Of a stretch of DNA of 64,000 nt, positions 18,815 to 27,623 are shown one piece after another. Source of the stretch: Pelolinea submarina (GTDB lineage: Bacteria > Chloroflexota > Anaerolineae > Anaerolineales > Anaerolineaceae). The notes beneath the pieces were generated by a model that was not told the origin of the DNA, did no database searches, and saw nothing but the letters and a program-made list of their open reading frames with translations. The stretch is from the NCBI RefSeq assembly GCF_003966975.1, contig NZ_AP018437.1, forward strand, positions 2,170,001 to 2,234,000, given 5' to 3'. The position numbers and the translations under genes are program-made. The stretch's first letter is position 1. Every line of letters begins with the position of its first letter.

Positions 18815-18927
18815 ATGTATACACAATCGAAAAGGCAAATCCTGCGAAAGCTGGAGACGCAAAGCTAATGGTCTAAAGTGATCGTTCATGATTACTATGA
18901 TTGCAGAGCTGCCGAAGTTTTATACAT
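18815..18927 (+). ncRNA. Cyclic-di-GMP-I (GEMM-I) riboswitch aptamer
   Basis: Matches the class I c-di-GMP aptamer closely. AAAAGGCAAATCC opens P2, which carries a GAAA tetraloop (CTGCGAAAGCTGG, 18842-18854). Then come the conserved GACGCAAAGCTA and the tetraloop receptor GGTCTAAAG, a variable P3 arm, ATGATTGCAG and the closing GCTGCCGA. The flanks ATGTATA (18815-18821) and TATACAT (18921-18927) are exact complements and close the outer stem. A terminator follows at once. The next gene is the secreted protein at 19048, so expression of the secretion module is set by c-di-GMP. Whether ligand turns it on or off cannot be read from sequence alone. Confidence 0.9.
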
Positions 18928-18984
18928 AAAACGTCTCGGATGTTCATGAATTGTCGTGTACATGAGAGGAGGCGTTTTTATTTT
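18928..18984 (+). terminator. Riboswitch expression-platform terminator
   Basis: AAAACGTCTC (18928-18937) pairs with GAGGCGTTTT (18969-18978, one G-U). An inner helix TCATG (18944-18948) / CATGA (18961-18965) lies within, and the run TTTTTATTTT follows. It begins at the base right after the aptamer's outer stem, so stacking or competition between aptamer and terminator is the likely switch. Confidence 0.78.
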
Positions 18985-19047
18985 AATAAGATTACCGAAT
19001 GTTAATTCTCGCAATTTCATCAAACTCAATTAATAAAAGGGATAAAA

Positions 19048-19440
19048 ATGTCAATTTCTAAACTACTTCAACCAAAATATATTGCGATTGCTTTAATCAT
19101 CTTAACTCTGGGAGTGGTTGCGTATGGTTATGCCGCAGCTAATGTAGTTCCTGAATCCGGTGCTGGAGATGGTTCTGGTACAGTCAGCGGTTATACCGTC
19201 AGTAATATCACTTACACCCTCTTAGCCGCAGATCCATCAAAAGTACAAAGTGTCGCAATGGATATCGTCGCCACCAGTGGAGCCGGCATACCCAGTCAAG
19301 TAAAAATCACAATTGATTCAGGTACAACTTGGATTAGCTGCACTGGGCCTACAACCAATACTTGGTCATGTGCCTTCACCGCATCGTCTGAACCAAGTGT
19401 TTCAGCCATAGAATCATTACAGGTAGTCGCTGCTGAATAA
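19048..19440 (+). CDS. Small secreted protein under c-di-GMP riboswitch control
   Basis: 130 residues. Signal segment: basic N-terminus, hydrophobic core (about 12-28), then AYGYAAANVVPESGAGDGSG. The mature part is Ser/Thr/Val-rich with alternating polarity (SGYTVSNITYTLLAADPSKV), which suggests a beta-sandwich, and two Cys (in WISCTGP and WSCAFT) that could form a disulphide. It looks like the small SipW-type secreted proteins that sit beside a dedicated signal peptidase. No enzyme motif is visible; an adhesin, fibre or surface role is my inference. AAAGGG lies seven bases before the ATG. The riboswitch is directly upstream, a terminator-like hairpin directly downstream. It shares its cleavage-region motif with the protein at 20864. 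Confidence 0.85.
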   Translation: MSISKLLQPKYIAIALIILTLGVVAYGYAAANVVPESGAGDGSGTVSGYTVSNITYTLLAADPSKVQSVAMDIVATSGAGIPSQVKITIDSGTTWISCTGPTTNTWSCAFTASSEPSVSAIESLQVVAAE

Positions 19441-19474
19441 GCTGGTAAGTAGAACCACTTAATCCAAAATATTG

Positions 19475-19508
19475 GGGTTTGGGAATAAAAAATCCCAAAC
19501 CCATTTTT
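19475..19508 (+). terminator. Strong hairpin with T-run after the first secreted protein
   Basis: Perfect 10-bp stem GGGTTTGGGA (19475-19484) / TCCCAAACCC (19493-19502), 8-base loop, then ATTTTT. Probably a leaky terminator that makes the small secreted protein far more abundant than the peptidase behind it. Confidence 0.8.
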
Positions 19509-19513
19509 ATAAT

Positions 19514-20848
19514 TTGAGAGAGACTGATAAACAACCACTTAGCACCATATTTTCAGCCGCCGGCTTAGTTTTACTTTTTATCGGCTGGTTTATTTTTGCA
19601 CCACCTGCTCTAGGCGGACAAACATCTTACATTGTTATCATCGGGAATAGCATGGAACCAAAATTCCATTTTGGTGATTTGGCACTAATCCGCGAAGCGA
19701 ATTCTTATGCTATTGGTGATATCGTAACATATCAACAACCTGAAATTGGTACGATTTTCCATCGTATCATTGCTATAAAAAATGGACGCTATACTTTACG
19801 AGGTGATAATAATACGTGGGATGATTCTTATCACCCGCAATCATCCGAGATCTTAGGAAAATATTGGTTTTTCATACCTTCTGCAGGAAAATATCTCAAG
19901 AGACTAAGAAAACCGGCGAACTTCGCATTTTTGGTAGTCGCGTTTGCGATTGTATTTATATATTTACTTCAAACAGATGGTAAACCGAAGAAGATTTTAG
20001 ACGTAAGGAAGAAAAATAAAATGAGTGAAAATTCTGACGCAACAGCCAATCCTTTGGATTGGTTATACATCATCTCGATAATTGGTTTTGTCGCTCTTAT
20101 TATTGCCTTTGTCTCATTTACTCACCCAATAGAAACAACAATCGCTGATAACTATACCTACACAAATTATGGCCACTTTGAGTATTTCTCCGAAGTACCG
20201 GAAGATATTTATGAAAGTAATCAATTGGAAACCGGTGATCCAATTTTTCGTCAAATCAATAATTCTATAAATATCGTTTTCTCTTATGAACTGGAATCAA
20301 ATAGAAAAGTAAATGTAACCGGTACATACAAAATGCTGGCAATTATCAAAGACACAACCGGTTGGGAAAAATCAATTGAGATCATACCGCCCTCTTTGAT
20401 TCAGGAGAGTTCGTTCACTTCCTCAGCCGTTTTAGACTTAACCGAAGTTGACAATGTAATTGATAACTTTGAAAGCCAAACAGGCATCATAAATAAACGG
20501 TATACACTCATCCTGCAGCCTCAAGTTGAAATTCAAGGCTCGATCGGAGAGCGTACTTTTAAAGAGTCTTTTATGCCTGAACTTACCTTTTTTTTGGATG
20601 ATCAAAAATTAACTTTGACTGACAATTCATCCGACAACAATGAAGTACTAAACCCAACACTTGGCGGCTCAATTATGGGCAGCTCTTCCTCCCCCAACAC
20701 CATCTCATTCTTAGGGTTGAAAATCAATGTTTTAGTAGCGCGTATTATTTCCATTTATATGATTGGTGCAACCATAATCGCGCTCTTTTGGTTCAATAAG
20801 AAATTTGGAAATCTTATCGCATCCAAAAATATATCTGCCGGTAAATAA
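19514..20848 (+). CDS. SipW-like signal peptidase I fused to a DUF5305-like outer domain
   Basis: About 444 residues. N-terminal half: one helix (about 10-30), then GNSMEPKFHFGDLALI with the catalytic Ser, IFHRIIAI with His in place of the usual Lys (the ER/SipW/archaeal S26B type), RGDNN, and a second helix near residues 135-152. C-terminal half: helix (about 182-203), a large extracytoplasmic beta-rich domain (about 204-400; YTYTNYGHFEYFSEVPEDIY) and a last helix (about 407-427). This half resembles the DUF5305 proteins encoded beside archaeal signal peptidases. The frame opens at a TTG (19472) inside the upstream hairpin; TTG 19514 is a more likely start, with no clear Shine-Dalgarno. It sits between two secreted proteins, its probable substrates. 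Confidence 0.85.
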   Translation: MRETDKQPLSTIFSAAGLVLLFIGWFIFAPPALGGQTSYIVIIGNSMEPKFHFGDLALIREANSYAIGDIVTYQQPEIGTIFHRIIAIKNGRYTLRGDNNTWDDSYHPQSSEILGKYWFFIPSAGKYLKRLRKPANFAFLVVAFAIVFIYLLQTDGKPKKILDVRKKNKMSENSDATANPLDWLYIISIIGFVALIIAFVSFTHPIETTIADNYTYTNYGHFEYFSEVPEDIYESNQLETGDPIFRQINNSINIVFSYELESNRKVNVTGTYKMLAIIKDTTGWEKSIEIIPPSLIQESSFTSSAVLDLTEVDNVIDNFESQTGIINKRYTLILQPQVEIQGSIGERTFKESFMPELTFFLDDQKLTLTDNSSDNNEVLNPTLGGSIMGSSSSPNTISFLGLKINVLVARIISIYMIGATIIALFWFNKKFGNLIASKNISAGK

Positions 20849-20863
20849 CAGGAAAGTACTCCT

Positions 20864-21247
20864 ATGATTTCTAAATTTATTCGTGTTTTATTTATCAGTT
20901 TGGCGTTTATGATTATTATCAGTGCGATTTATGGTTTAACGGCTTCTAACACTGTACCGGAATCCGGGCTTGACATGCAAACACATGAAGTCACGGCTGA
21001 ACAAATGAAACCGGTTGAATGCAGTTCTCTCAGCCTCGAGTATATTTCCACCTCCTCCATTGGATCAATTCTAAATGATCTGGTGCTTGGAACCTCGTCT
21101 GACGATTCTCTTTCCGGTAATGCTGGCAACGACTGTTTGGTAGGTGGTGATGGGGATGACACTATAGATGGCGGGGATGGAACCGATATCTGCATTGGAG
21201 GAAATGGCACGGATACATTTTTGAATTGTGAAACTGAAATGGATTAG
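20864..21247 (+). CDS. Secreted protein with RTX-type calcium-binding repeats
   Basis: 127 residues. Signal segment (about 5-27) ending IYGLTASNTVPESGLD, nearly the same junction as in the protein at 19048. Then a short spacer with one Cys, then about four nonapeptide-like repeats (LGTSSDDSLSGNAGNDCLVG, GDGDDTIDGGDGTD, GGNGTD) of the RTX/hemolysin calcium-binding type, and a C-terminal Cys. It is very short for an RTX protein, so it is probably a small calcium-folded surface or biofilm factor rather than a toxin. Its ATG is 15 bases after the peptidase stop, with GGAAAG as ribosome site, so it is in the same transcript. Confidence 0.84.
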   Translation: MISKFIRVLFISLAFMIIISAIYGLTASNTVPESGLDMQTHEVTAEQMKPVECSSLSLEYISTSSIGSILNDLVLGTSSDDSLSGNAGNDCLVGGDGDDTIDGGDGTDICIGGNGTDTFLNCETEMD

Positions 21248-21290
21248 GGAAATTCTTTTTCCCTCTATCGATGCCTGAATAATTTTTTTA

Positions 21291-21319
21291 TTGACACCTG
21301 GTAATTTCCATGCTATCAT
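21291..21319 (+). promoter_or_regulatory. Promoter of the argGH leader
   Basis: TTGACA (21291-21296), 17-base spacer, TATCAT (21314-21319). A transcript from here has a leader of about 230 bases before argG. Confidence 0.8.
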
Positions 21320-21325
21320 GCCTCT

Positions 21326-21505
21326 CATTGTGAGCAAGAAAGTGAAATCCAACACGATGAATTTACGACGAGAGCTAACCACATCCCTTACCGACGGAAT
21401 GGTTGGCTTATTTTGCTTGGATGGATCATAAAATTCCCATATCACATCAATAAAGCATAAAGAAACGATTAAAAAGCTTTCCGATTCCGGAAAGCTTTTT
21501 TGTTT
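21326..21505 (+). promoter_or_regulatory. argG leader with attenuator-type terminator and possible leader peptide
   Basis: The leader ends in a strong terminator: AAAAAGCTTTCCG (21471-21483), loop ATTC, CGGAAAGCTTTTT (21488-21500), then TGTTTTC, 53 bases before argG. Upstream there is a long hairpin GCTAACCA (21374-21381) / TGGTTGGC (21400-21407). A short frame of 24 codons runs from ATG 21357 to TAA 21431 and has two adjacent CGA arginine codons at positions 4-5, but no Shine-Dalgarno. No T-box motif is present. So argGH is likely controlled by attenuation; whether by leader-peptide translation, a protein or a ligand is open. Confidence 0.6.
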
Positions 21506-21557
21506 TCTATTTCGGGCTTTATTCACAAATTATTCATTTCTTGAGGAGAAAATTGTC

Positions 21558-22838
21558 ATGATCAAAAATAAATCTAAAAAAGACATAAAGAAAGTCGTTC
21601 TTGCCTACTCTGGCGGCCTGGATACATCCATTATTGTGTCCTGGTTGAAGGAGAATTACGATTGTGAAGTGATCTGTTACACTGCCGATGTAGGCCAGGG
21701 AGAAGAGCTCTCTAACCTGCCTGAAAAGGCGATTTCAACAGGCGCCAGCAAAATTTTTATCGAGGATTTGACGGATGAATTCGCCAGCGATTATCTTTAT
21801 AAGATGCTGCGTTCGGGTGCCATCTATGAAAATAAATATCTTCTCGGTACATCCATTGCCCGTCCCTTGATCGCCCAACACATGGTCAAGATAGCCCAAC
21901 AGGAAGGCGCGGATGCCATCGCCCACGGCTGTACCGGCAAAGGCAACGACCAGGTTCGCTTTGAATTAACCGTCATGGCATTAGATCCGAGCCTGAAAGT
22001 CATTGCTCCCTGGCGTGAATGGGATATCTGCTCGCGTGAAGATGCTTTGGATTATGCCGCAGCGCACAACATCCCGGTTTCTTCCAGCCTGAAATCCATT
22101 TACAGCCGCGATCGCAACTTATGGCACTTATCGCATGAGGGCGGTAATCTGGAGGATACCTGGAATGAACCCCTGGAAGATATGTTCCAATTGACTGTTT
22201 CTCCTGAACAAGCCCCGGATGAGCCGGAAGTTATAGAAATTGAATTCATTCAGGGTTACCCCATCAAGTTGAATGGAATTGCGCTCACCCCCGCAAACTT
22301 TGTTAAGGAATTGAACCAATTAGGTGGCAAGCATGGCATCGGCCGCGCGGATATGGTGGAAAACCGGCTGGTTGGCATGAAATCGCGCGGAGTGTATGAG
22401 ACTCCTGGTGGGACCATCCTGGTAGCCGCTCACCAGGATTTGGAATCCATTTGCCTGGACCGCGATACCCAGCATTATAAGAATTTGATCGCCCAACGGT
22501 ACGCCGACCTGGTTTACAACGGTCAATGGTTCACCCCGCTGCGCGAAGCCCTGGACGCGTTTGTGGATGTAACCCAAAAGCATATGACCGGTGTAGTGAA
22601 AATGAAATTATATAAAGGCAGTGTCACGCCAATTGCGCGCCAAAGCCCTTATAGCTTGTATAACGAAGATTTCGCCACCTTTGAAGAAGATAGCGTTTAT
22701 GATCAGAGCGATGCGGAAGGTTTCATCAATCTGTTTGGTCTTCCTTTAAAAGTTGCCGCCTTGCGCAATTTGAAGACAGATGCTGCCATTCCCGTAGAAG
22801 CACCTGATTTCTCAACGGTAAGTAATGAGCCAGTCTAG
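21558..22838 (+). CDS. argG: Argininosuccinate synthase
   Basis: 426 residues, full length. P-loop of the N-type pyrophosphatase family [18 protein letters not shown] (about 13-30), citrulline and Asp binding segments [11 protein letters not shown] and [15 protein letters not shown] (about 118-132), and [19 protein letters not shown] (about 181-199). It joins citrulline and aspartate at the cost of ATP to AMP and pyrophosphate, the seventh step of arginine synthesis. GAGGAG lies ten bases before the ATG. It overlaps argH by 14 bases. A terminator-ended leader precedes it. Confidence 0.97.
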   Translation: MIKNKSKKDIKKVVLAYSGGLDTSIIVSWLKENYDCEVICYTADVGQGEELSNLPEKAISTGASKIFIEDLTDEFASDYLYKMLRSGAIYENKYLLGTSIARPLIAQHMVKIAQQEGADAIAHGCTGKGNDQVRFELTVMALDPSLKVIAPWREWDICSREDALDYAAAHNIPVSSSLKSIYSRDRNLWHLSHEGGNLEDTWNEPLEDMFQLTVSPEQAPDEPEVIEIEFIQGYPIKLNGIALTPANFVKELNQLGGKHGIGRADMVENRLVGMKSRGVYETPGGTILVAAHQDLESICLDRDTQHYKNLIAQRYADLVYNGQWFTPLREALDAFVDVTQKHMTGVVKMKLYKGSVTPIARQSPYSLYNEDFATFEEDSVYDQSDAEGFINLFGLPLKVAALRNLKTDAAIPVEAPDFSTVSNEPV

Positions 22839-24219
22839 TATGAAGAATCTTTGGGGAGGTCGCTTTGCCAGCGGAGTTGATCCGCTGGCATGGCAATATA
22901 ATGCATCCATCGCGATTGATTGGCGGCTGGCCGAAGTGGATATTCAGGGTTCAATCGCTTGGGCCAAAGCATTAGCCCAGTGTGATGTTCTACAGCAATC
23001 CGAAATGGACTCCATCATTGAAGGGCTGTATGCTGTGTTGGCGGAAGTTCAATCGGATAATTTTCAGCTTCAACCCACTGACGAAGATGTTCACACTGCC
23101 ATCGAACGCCGCTTGACCGAGATCATCGGACCGCTGGGCGGGAAACTCCACACCGGCCGCAGCCGCAACGACCAGGTAGCGTCTGATTTCAACTTATGGC
23201 TGCAGCTGGCTATTGCACAGGTTGATGAATTTCTTAGAATTTTACAGACAGCCTTGGTTGATCGGGCAGAAAAAGACATGGGCATTATACTTAGTGGCTA
23301 TACGCATTTACAGCAATCCCAGCCCATCCTTCTTAGCCATTGGTGGCTCTCGTATTTTTGGCCGCTGGTGCGTGATCGTCAACGTTTGCAGGAACTAAAG
23401 CAGCGCGCTTCTGTCTTGCCCCTGGGTTCCGGCGCAATGGCCGGTACGCCATATCCAATCGATCGCGATTTTTTAGCTGCTGAATTGGGGTTCAGTTTAG
23501 TCAGCCCCAATAGCATTGATGCGGTCTCTAACCGTGATGCCGCTGCTGAATTCTTGTTTTTCTCTGCTTTACTGGCTGTTCACCTTTCCAAGTTGTCGGA
23601 AGGGCTTATTCTCTATTCAACCTCGGAATTTGGTTTTATTCAATTGGCGGATGCCTACACCACCGGTTCCAGCCTGATGCCGCAGAAGAAAAATCCCGAT
23701 ACCCTGGAATTGACCCGCGGGAAAAGCGGTACGATCATTGGCCGCCTGACCGGTCTGCTGTCTACACTAAAAGGATTGCCATCCACATATGATAAAGACT
23801 TACAAGAAGATAAACAACCGGTTTTCGAAACCTATGACAACCTGTGCATGATGCTGCCGGTTATGACCGGAGTTTTGGAATCGCTGCAGGTCAACGCGCA
23901 GCGTATGCAGGCCAATATGAATCCGTCCATCCTGGCCACCGATCTGGCAGATTATTTGGTTGCTAAGGGAGTTCCTTTCCGCGAAGCGCATGCTCTGGTC
24001 GGTCAAGCAGTACGGTTGGCAGAAGAGCAAAATTTAGATCTTAGTCAACTTCCTTTAAAGGCATACCAGACTATTAGTCCTATGTTCAAAGAGGAGGTTT
24101 ATCAGGTCTTTTGCTTTGAAACAGCCGTGGAAAAAAAGAATAGTGTTGGTGGTACATCTTCAGAAGCAGTCTCTTTACAAATTAATAAAGCTAAACAATT
24201 TATTGACTCCCAGTCTTAA
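22825..24219 (+). CDS. argH: Argininosuccinate lyase
   Basis: 464 residues, normal. N-terminal [19 protein letters not shown], the [14 protein letters not shown] stretch (about 109-122), the TAYHLQ-like [18 protein letters not shown] (about 153-170) and the fumarase/aspartase signature [16 protein letters not shown] (about 282-297) with the catalytic Ser loop. It splits argininosuccinate to arginine and fumarate. It starts inside argG (ATG 22825; a second ATG at 22840 is possible), a coupled argGH pair. No other arginine gene is in the window. Confidence 0.97.
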   Translation: MSQSSMKNLWGGRFASGVDPLAWQYNASIAIDWRLAEVDIQGSIAWAKALAQCDVLQQSEMDSIIEGLYAVLAEVQSDNFQLQPTDEDVHTAIERRLTEIIGPLGGKLHTGRSRNDQVASDFNLWLQLAIAQVDEFLRILQTALVDRAEKDMGIILSGYTHLQQSQPILLSHWWLSYFWPLVRDRQRLQELKQRASVLPLGSGAMAGTPYPIDRDFLAAELGFSLVSPNSIDAVSNRDAAAEFLFFSALLAVHLSKLSEGLILYSTSEFGFIQLADAYTTGSSLMPQKKNPDTLELTRGKSGTIIGRLTGLLSTLKGLPSTYDKDLQEDKQPVFETYDNLCMMLPVMTGVLESLQVNAQRMQANMNPSILATDLADYLVAKGVPFREAHALVGQAVRLAEEQNLDLSQLPLKAYQTISPMFKEEVYQVFCFETAVEKKNSVGGTSSEAVSLQINKAKQFIDSQS

Positions 24220-24336
24220 TAAAAAATTTTAGTAGTTAAAACTTGAATAAAGTATGGCTGATTTATGCTATAGTAAATTTACATTTGCAGCTTATCGTTA
24301 TCAATAATCAGGTGTTTATTCAAGGTAGTTTAAAGA

Positions 24337-27300
24337 ATGGTTGGTCAAAAGAAAGGTAAAGAAACCGAGAAATCGCAATCGGTTAATAAGAAACATCCCG
24401 AGGAAGACTATTTCGAGTTTCTATTAAGGAATAAGGAATACATATCTTTCTTAAATAACATATTGGAGGGATGCCAGGTTATCGATGATACTTGGCATTA
24501 TGTTTTCATCAATGAGACTGCGGCCAGACAAGGCCGCCATCCCCAGGATTTCTATATTGGACATACCATGATGGAACTATATCCTGGTATCGAAAATACC
24601 CAATTTTTTAAAAAGCTTCGTGTTTGTATGGAGAAGCGTATTCCGCAAACTATTGAGAATGAGTTCATCTATCCTGACGGATCCAGAGGTTGGTTTGAAT
24701 TACGGGTTCAGCCCATACCGATGGGAGTGTTTATTCTGTCTATTGAGATTTCTAAACGAAAAACATTGGAAATTGAACTCGAAGAAGATAAACGAAGACT
24801 TAATACCTTACTTTCGAACCTTCCAGGTGTTGCTTACCGATGTTTGAATGATGATCAATGGACTATGGAATATCTCAGTGAAGGTTGTCTTAATCTTACT
24901 GGTTATCCTCAAGATGAGTTGATTGGTAATAATGCCACTTCTTTCAATAATCTAATTTTCCCGGATGATACAGCTTATGTCCGGGATTCCATTCAAGCAG
25001 CTATTCGAGCAAACAAGCCTTACACACTCGAGTACCGGCTTTTCACTAAAGACGGTAAATTAAAATGGGTTTGGGAACAAGGCCGCGCAGTTGAGAAAGA
25101 TGCAGCGGGGGTCTATCATTTAGAAGGTTTCATTACAGATATTTCTGAACAGCAGCAAGCCAAAGAGGAATTACGCCGGAGTGAAACAACATCACGCTTA
25201 TTTATCGACCATGCACCGGCTGCTTTGGCTATGTTTGACCGTGATATGCGATATATTCTGGCAAGTGAAAGATGGAAAAAAGACTATAGTATTTCTGAAA
25301 AATCTATTTTGGGAAAAAAACATTACGATATTTTCCCGGAAATAACAGAAGAAACAAAAGAAGTTCATCGTCAGGCGCTTTCAGGTAGGACGATTTGTAA
25401 AGAAGAAGACCGTTTTGTCCGTGCCGATGGCAGTGTCCAATGGTTAAAATGGGAAACACTTCCATGGTACAACCTCCAACAAGAGATTGGTGGTATTGTG
25501 ATTATGTCTGAGGACGTAACAAAAAAGAAAGAAGCGGAATTTGAATTAATCAGGTCAATGGCCCGGTTTCAAACATTGGTTGAACAGATCCCTGCCATAA
25601 CTTACATAGCCGCATTGGATGAAAAAAGTACAACTCTCTATATCAGCCCCCAGGTGGAACATTATTTAGGGTATTCTCCAGATGCTTATAAATCAAATCC
25701 GGACATTTGGCTTGAACGGTTGCATCCAGATGATCGCGACCGCGTTTTGCAGAAAACCTTTGGATCCATATCCGATCATTCACCACTCATATCTGAATAC
25801 CGCATGTTATCCAAAGATGGCAACGTAGTTTGGTTCCATGATGAAGCCTCCCTAGTTTATGACGTGGATAACCAACCAATGTTTCTTCAGGGCGTTATGA
25901 TTGACATAACAGAACAAAAAAATAGTGAGCAAGAACTGGAAAGGTATATTGCCAGGGTTGAGTCTTTATTGGAAATTGAGGAAGCAATTTCATCAACCCT
26001 TGATCTACAGGAAGTACTGGAATTTATTGTAAAAGAAATCACCAAGGCAGTTGAATGTGATTCCATTTCTATTCAAGGACTTAGTTCCGATACCCTAAAT
26101 ATCCTTACTTTTCATGGGAAAAAACCTTCCGTAAATGACAGTGACTTGGTTTTTCAATACGAATCAAATTTCCCAACCTATCAAGTTGCTAAAGGGAAAA
26201 CCGCCATAACAGTCACAGACATGGAGCTTGAATATCCACAATATTATGAGGCACTTTCTACAAAACAGGTGAAAATTCATTCCTGGTTTGGTACGCCTCT
26301 TATCTACAAAGGAAAAAGTATTGGAATTATTACATTGGGCAGAGAAAAGGTTGACCCATTTTCTAAGACTGAATTAACGATGGTTTCCGCTATCGCGAAT
26401 CACGCTGTCTTTGCAATCGAAAATGCACGGTTATTTAATGAAGCCAATACACGTCTGGAAAGGATTAGTTCTCTTCGCCAAATTGATTTAGCCATTTCCG
26501 GAAGTATTGATTTGGAAGTTGTTTTAAATGTCTTACTGGACCAGGTAGTCAGTCAACTGCAAGTAGATGCAGTGGATATCTTGTTATACAACTCAAAATC
26601 ACAGATGCTTGAATATAAAGTAAGCCGTGGTTTTCATGGAGATCAAATCAAGCAATCTAAAGTTCGAATTGGCCAGGATTATTCGGGCAAAGCCATTATG
26701 GAACAGAAACCCATTTTTCTACCATCTCTCTCTTCTTTAAATTCACCGCCCCCCTACCAGGACCTGATTCAAGGAGAAAACTTTGTCTCTTTCATCACAG
26801 TTCCACTAATTTCCAAGAGGAATGTTGTAGGCGTTCTAGAAATTTTTAATCGGAAAACGCTCGTCCCTGATCAGGAATGGCGTGATTTCCTAGAAACAAT
26901 CTCTGGCCAAGCAGCCATAGCAATTGAAAGTGTTCAGTTATTTAACAATCTTCAACGATCCTCGGATGCTTTGCGGTATGCATATGATGCCACTATTGAA
27001 GGCTGGTCAATGGCAATGGATCTGCGCGATAAGGAAACTGAAGGGCACACCTTGCGCGTTACTGAGCTTACAGTTAATTTGGCGCAAAAACTGGGTATCA
27101 GTGAAAATGAAATTATTCACATCCGCCGGGGTGCATTGCTGCACGATATCGGCAAATTGGGAGTACCTGATGCCATTCTGCTTAAACCCGAGAATTTAAC
27201 ACCCGAAGAATGGAACCTGATGCGCAAGCATCCCCAATTTGCACACGATATGTTGGCCAACATTGAATATCTGCGCCCCGCCCTGGATATTCCTTATGCT

Positions 27301-27552
27301 CATCATGAAAAATGGGATGGCTCCGGTTATCCGCGCGGCTTGAAGGGTGAGCAAATCCCTTTGGCAGCTCGAATATTTGCCGTTGTGGATGTTTGGGATG
27401 CGCTCCGTTCTGATCGCCCATACCGGCAGGCCTGGTCTACAGAACGAACCCTCGACTATATTCTGGAGCAATCCGGCAAACATTTCGACCCAAAGGTGGT
27501 CAAGGCTTTCATCGAAATGATTTCATATAAACATGGCAATATTAATCCCTGA
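24337..27552 (+). CDS. PAS/GAF HD-GYP phosphodiesterase
   Basis: 1071 residues, no membrane segment, no receiver domain. Four PAS domains (about 40-145, 150-278, 280-405, 408-535; several end in the ITE/DISEQ pattern of PAS-PAC), two GAF domains (about 540-705 and 710-875), then HD-GYP (about 885-1065) with HDIGK (H936-D937) and HHEKWDGSGYP (G997-Y998-P999) intact. Expected to hydrolyse c-di-GMP. The C-terminal 200 residues are very close to those of the 1611-residue protein at 13786, so the two are paralogues with different sensory fronts. It stands alone between argH and the trp T-box. Upstream there is an extended -10 (TGCTATAGT near 24266-24274). Confidence 0.92.
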   Translation: MVGQKKGKETEKSQSVNKKHPEEDYFEFLLRNKEYISFLNNILEGCQVIDDTWHYVFINETAARQGRHPQDFYIGHTMMELYPGIENTQFFKKLRVCMEKRIPQTIENEFIYPDGSRGWFELRVQPIPMGVFILSIEISKRKTLEIELEEDKRRLNTLLSNLPGVAYRCLNDDQWTMEYLSEGCLNLTGYPQDELIGNNATSFNNLIFPDDTAYVRDSIQAAIRANKPYTLEYRLFTKDGKLKWVWEQGRAVEKDAAGVYHLEGFITDISEQQQAKEELRRSETTSRLFIDHAPAALAMFDRDMRYILASERWKKDYSISEKSILGKKHYDIFPEITEETKEVHRQALSGRTICKEEDRFVRADGSVQWLKWETLPWYNLQQEIGGIVIMSEDVTKKKEAEFELIRSMARFQTLVEQIPAITYIAALDEKSTTLYISPQVEHYLGYSPDAYKSNPDIWLERLHPDDRDRVLQKTFGSISDHSPLISEYRMLSKDGNVVWFHDEASLVYDVDNQPMFLQGVMIDITEQKNSEQELERYIARVESLLEIEEAISSTLDLQEVLEFIVKEITKAVECDSISIQGLSSDTLNILTFHGKKPSVNDSDLVFQYESNFPTYQVAKGKTAITVTDMELEYPQYYEALSTKQVKIHSWFGTPLIYKGKSIGIITLGREKVDPFSKTELTMVSAIANHAVFAIENARLFNEANTRLERISSLRQIDLAISGSIDLEVVLNVLLDQVVSQLQVDAVDILLYNSKSQMLEYKVSRGFHGDQIKQSKVRIGQDYSGKAIMEQKPIFLPSLSSLNSPPPYQDLIQGENFVSFITVPLISKRNVVGVLEIFNRKTLVPDQEWRDFLETISGQAAIAIESVQLFNNLQRSSDALRYAYDATIEGWSMAMDLRDKETEGHTLRVTELTVNLAQKLGISENEIIHIRRGALLHDIGKLGVPDAILLKPENLTPEEWNLMRKHPQFAHDMLANIEYLRPALDIPYAHHEKWDGSGYPRGLKGEQIPLAARIFAVVDVWDALRSDRPYRQAWSTERTLDYILEQSGKHFDPKVVKAFIEMISYKHGNINP

Positions 27553-27589
27553 TAACCTATTGCTTCAATTTTATCTATTTAAAAAAACC

Positions 27590-27617
27590 TTGACGCTTTT
27601 CGTTTTATATATATAAT
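27590..27617 (+). promoter_or_regulatory. Promoter of the tryptophan T-box transcript
   Basis: TTGACG (27590-27595), 16-base spacer, TATAAT (27612-27617), about 40 bases after the HD-GYP stop codon. Transcription should start near 27624. Confidence 0.75.
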
Positions 27618-27623
27618 AAGCCC

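Noticed and set aside
18815..18984. Possible group II or other small RNA element
   Set aside because: The GEMM-I core motifs (GGCAAA, GAAA tetraloop, GACGCAAAGC, GGTCTAA, GCTGCCGA) in correct order explain the sequence better.
21071..21526. 151-codon minus-strand frame across the RTX-repeat gene and the argG leader
   Set aside because: It crosses a gene, a promoter and a terminator on the plus strand and shows no protein pattern.
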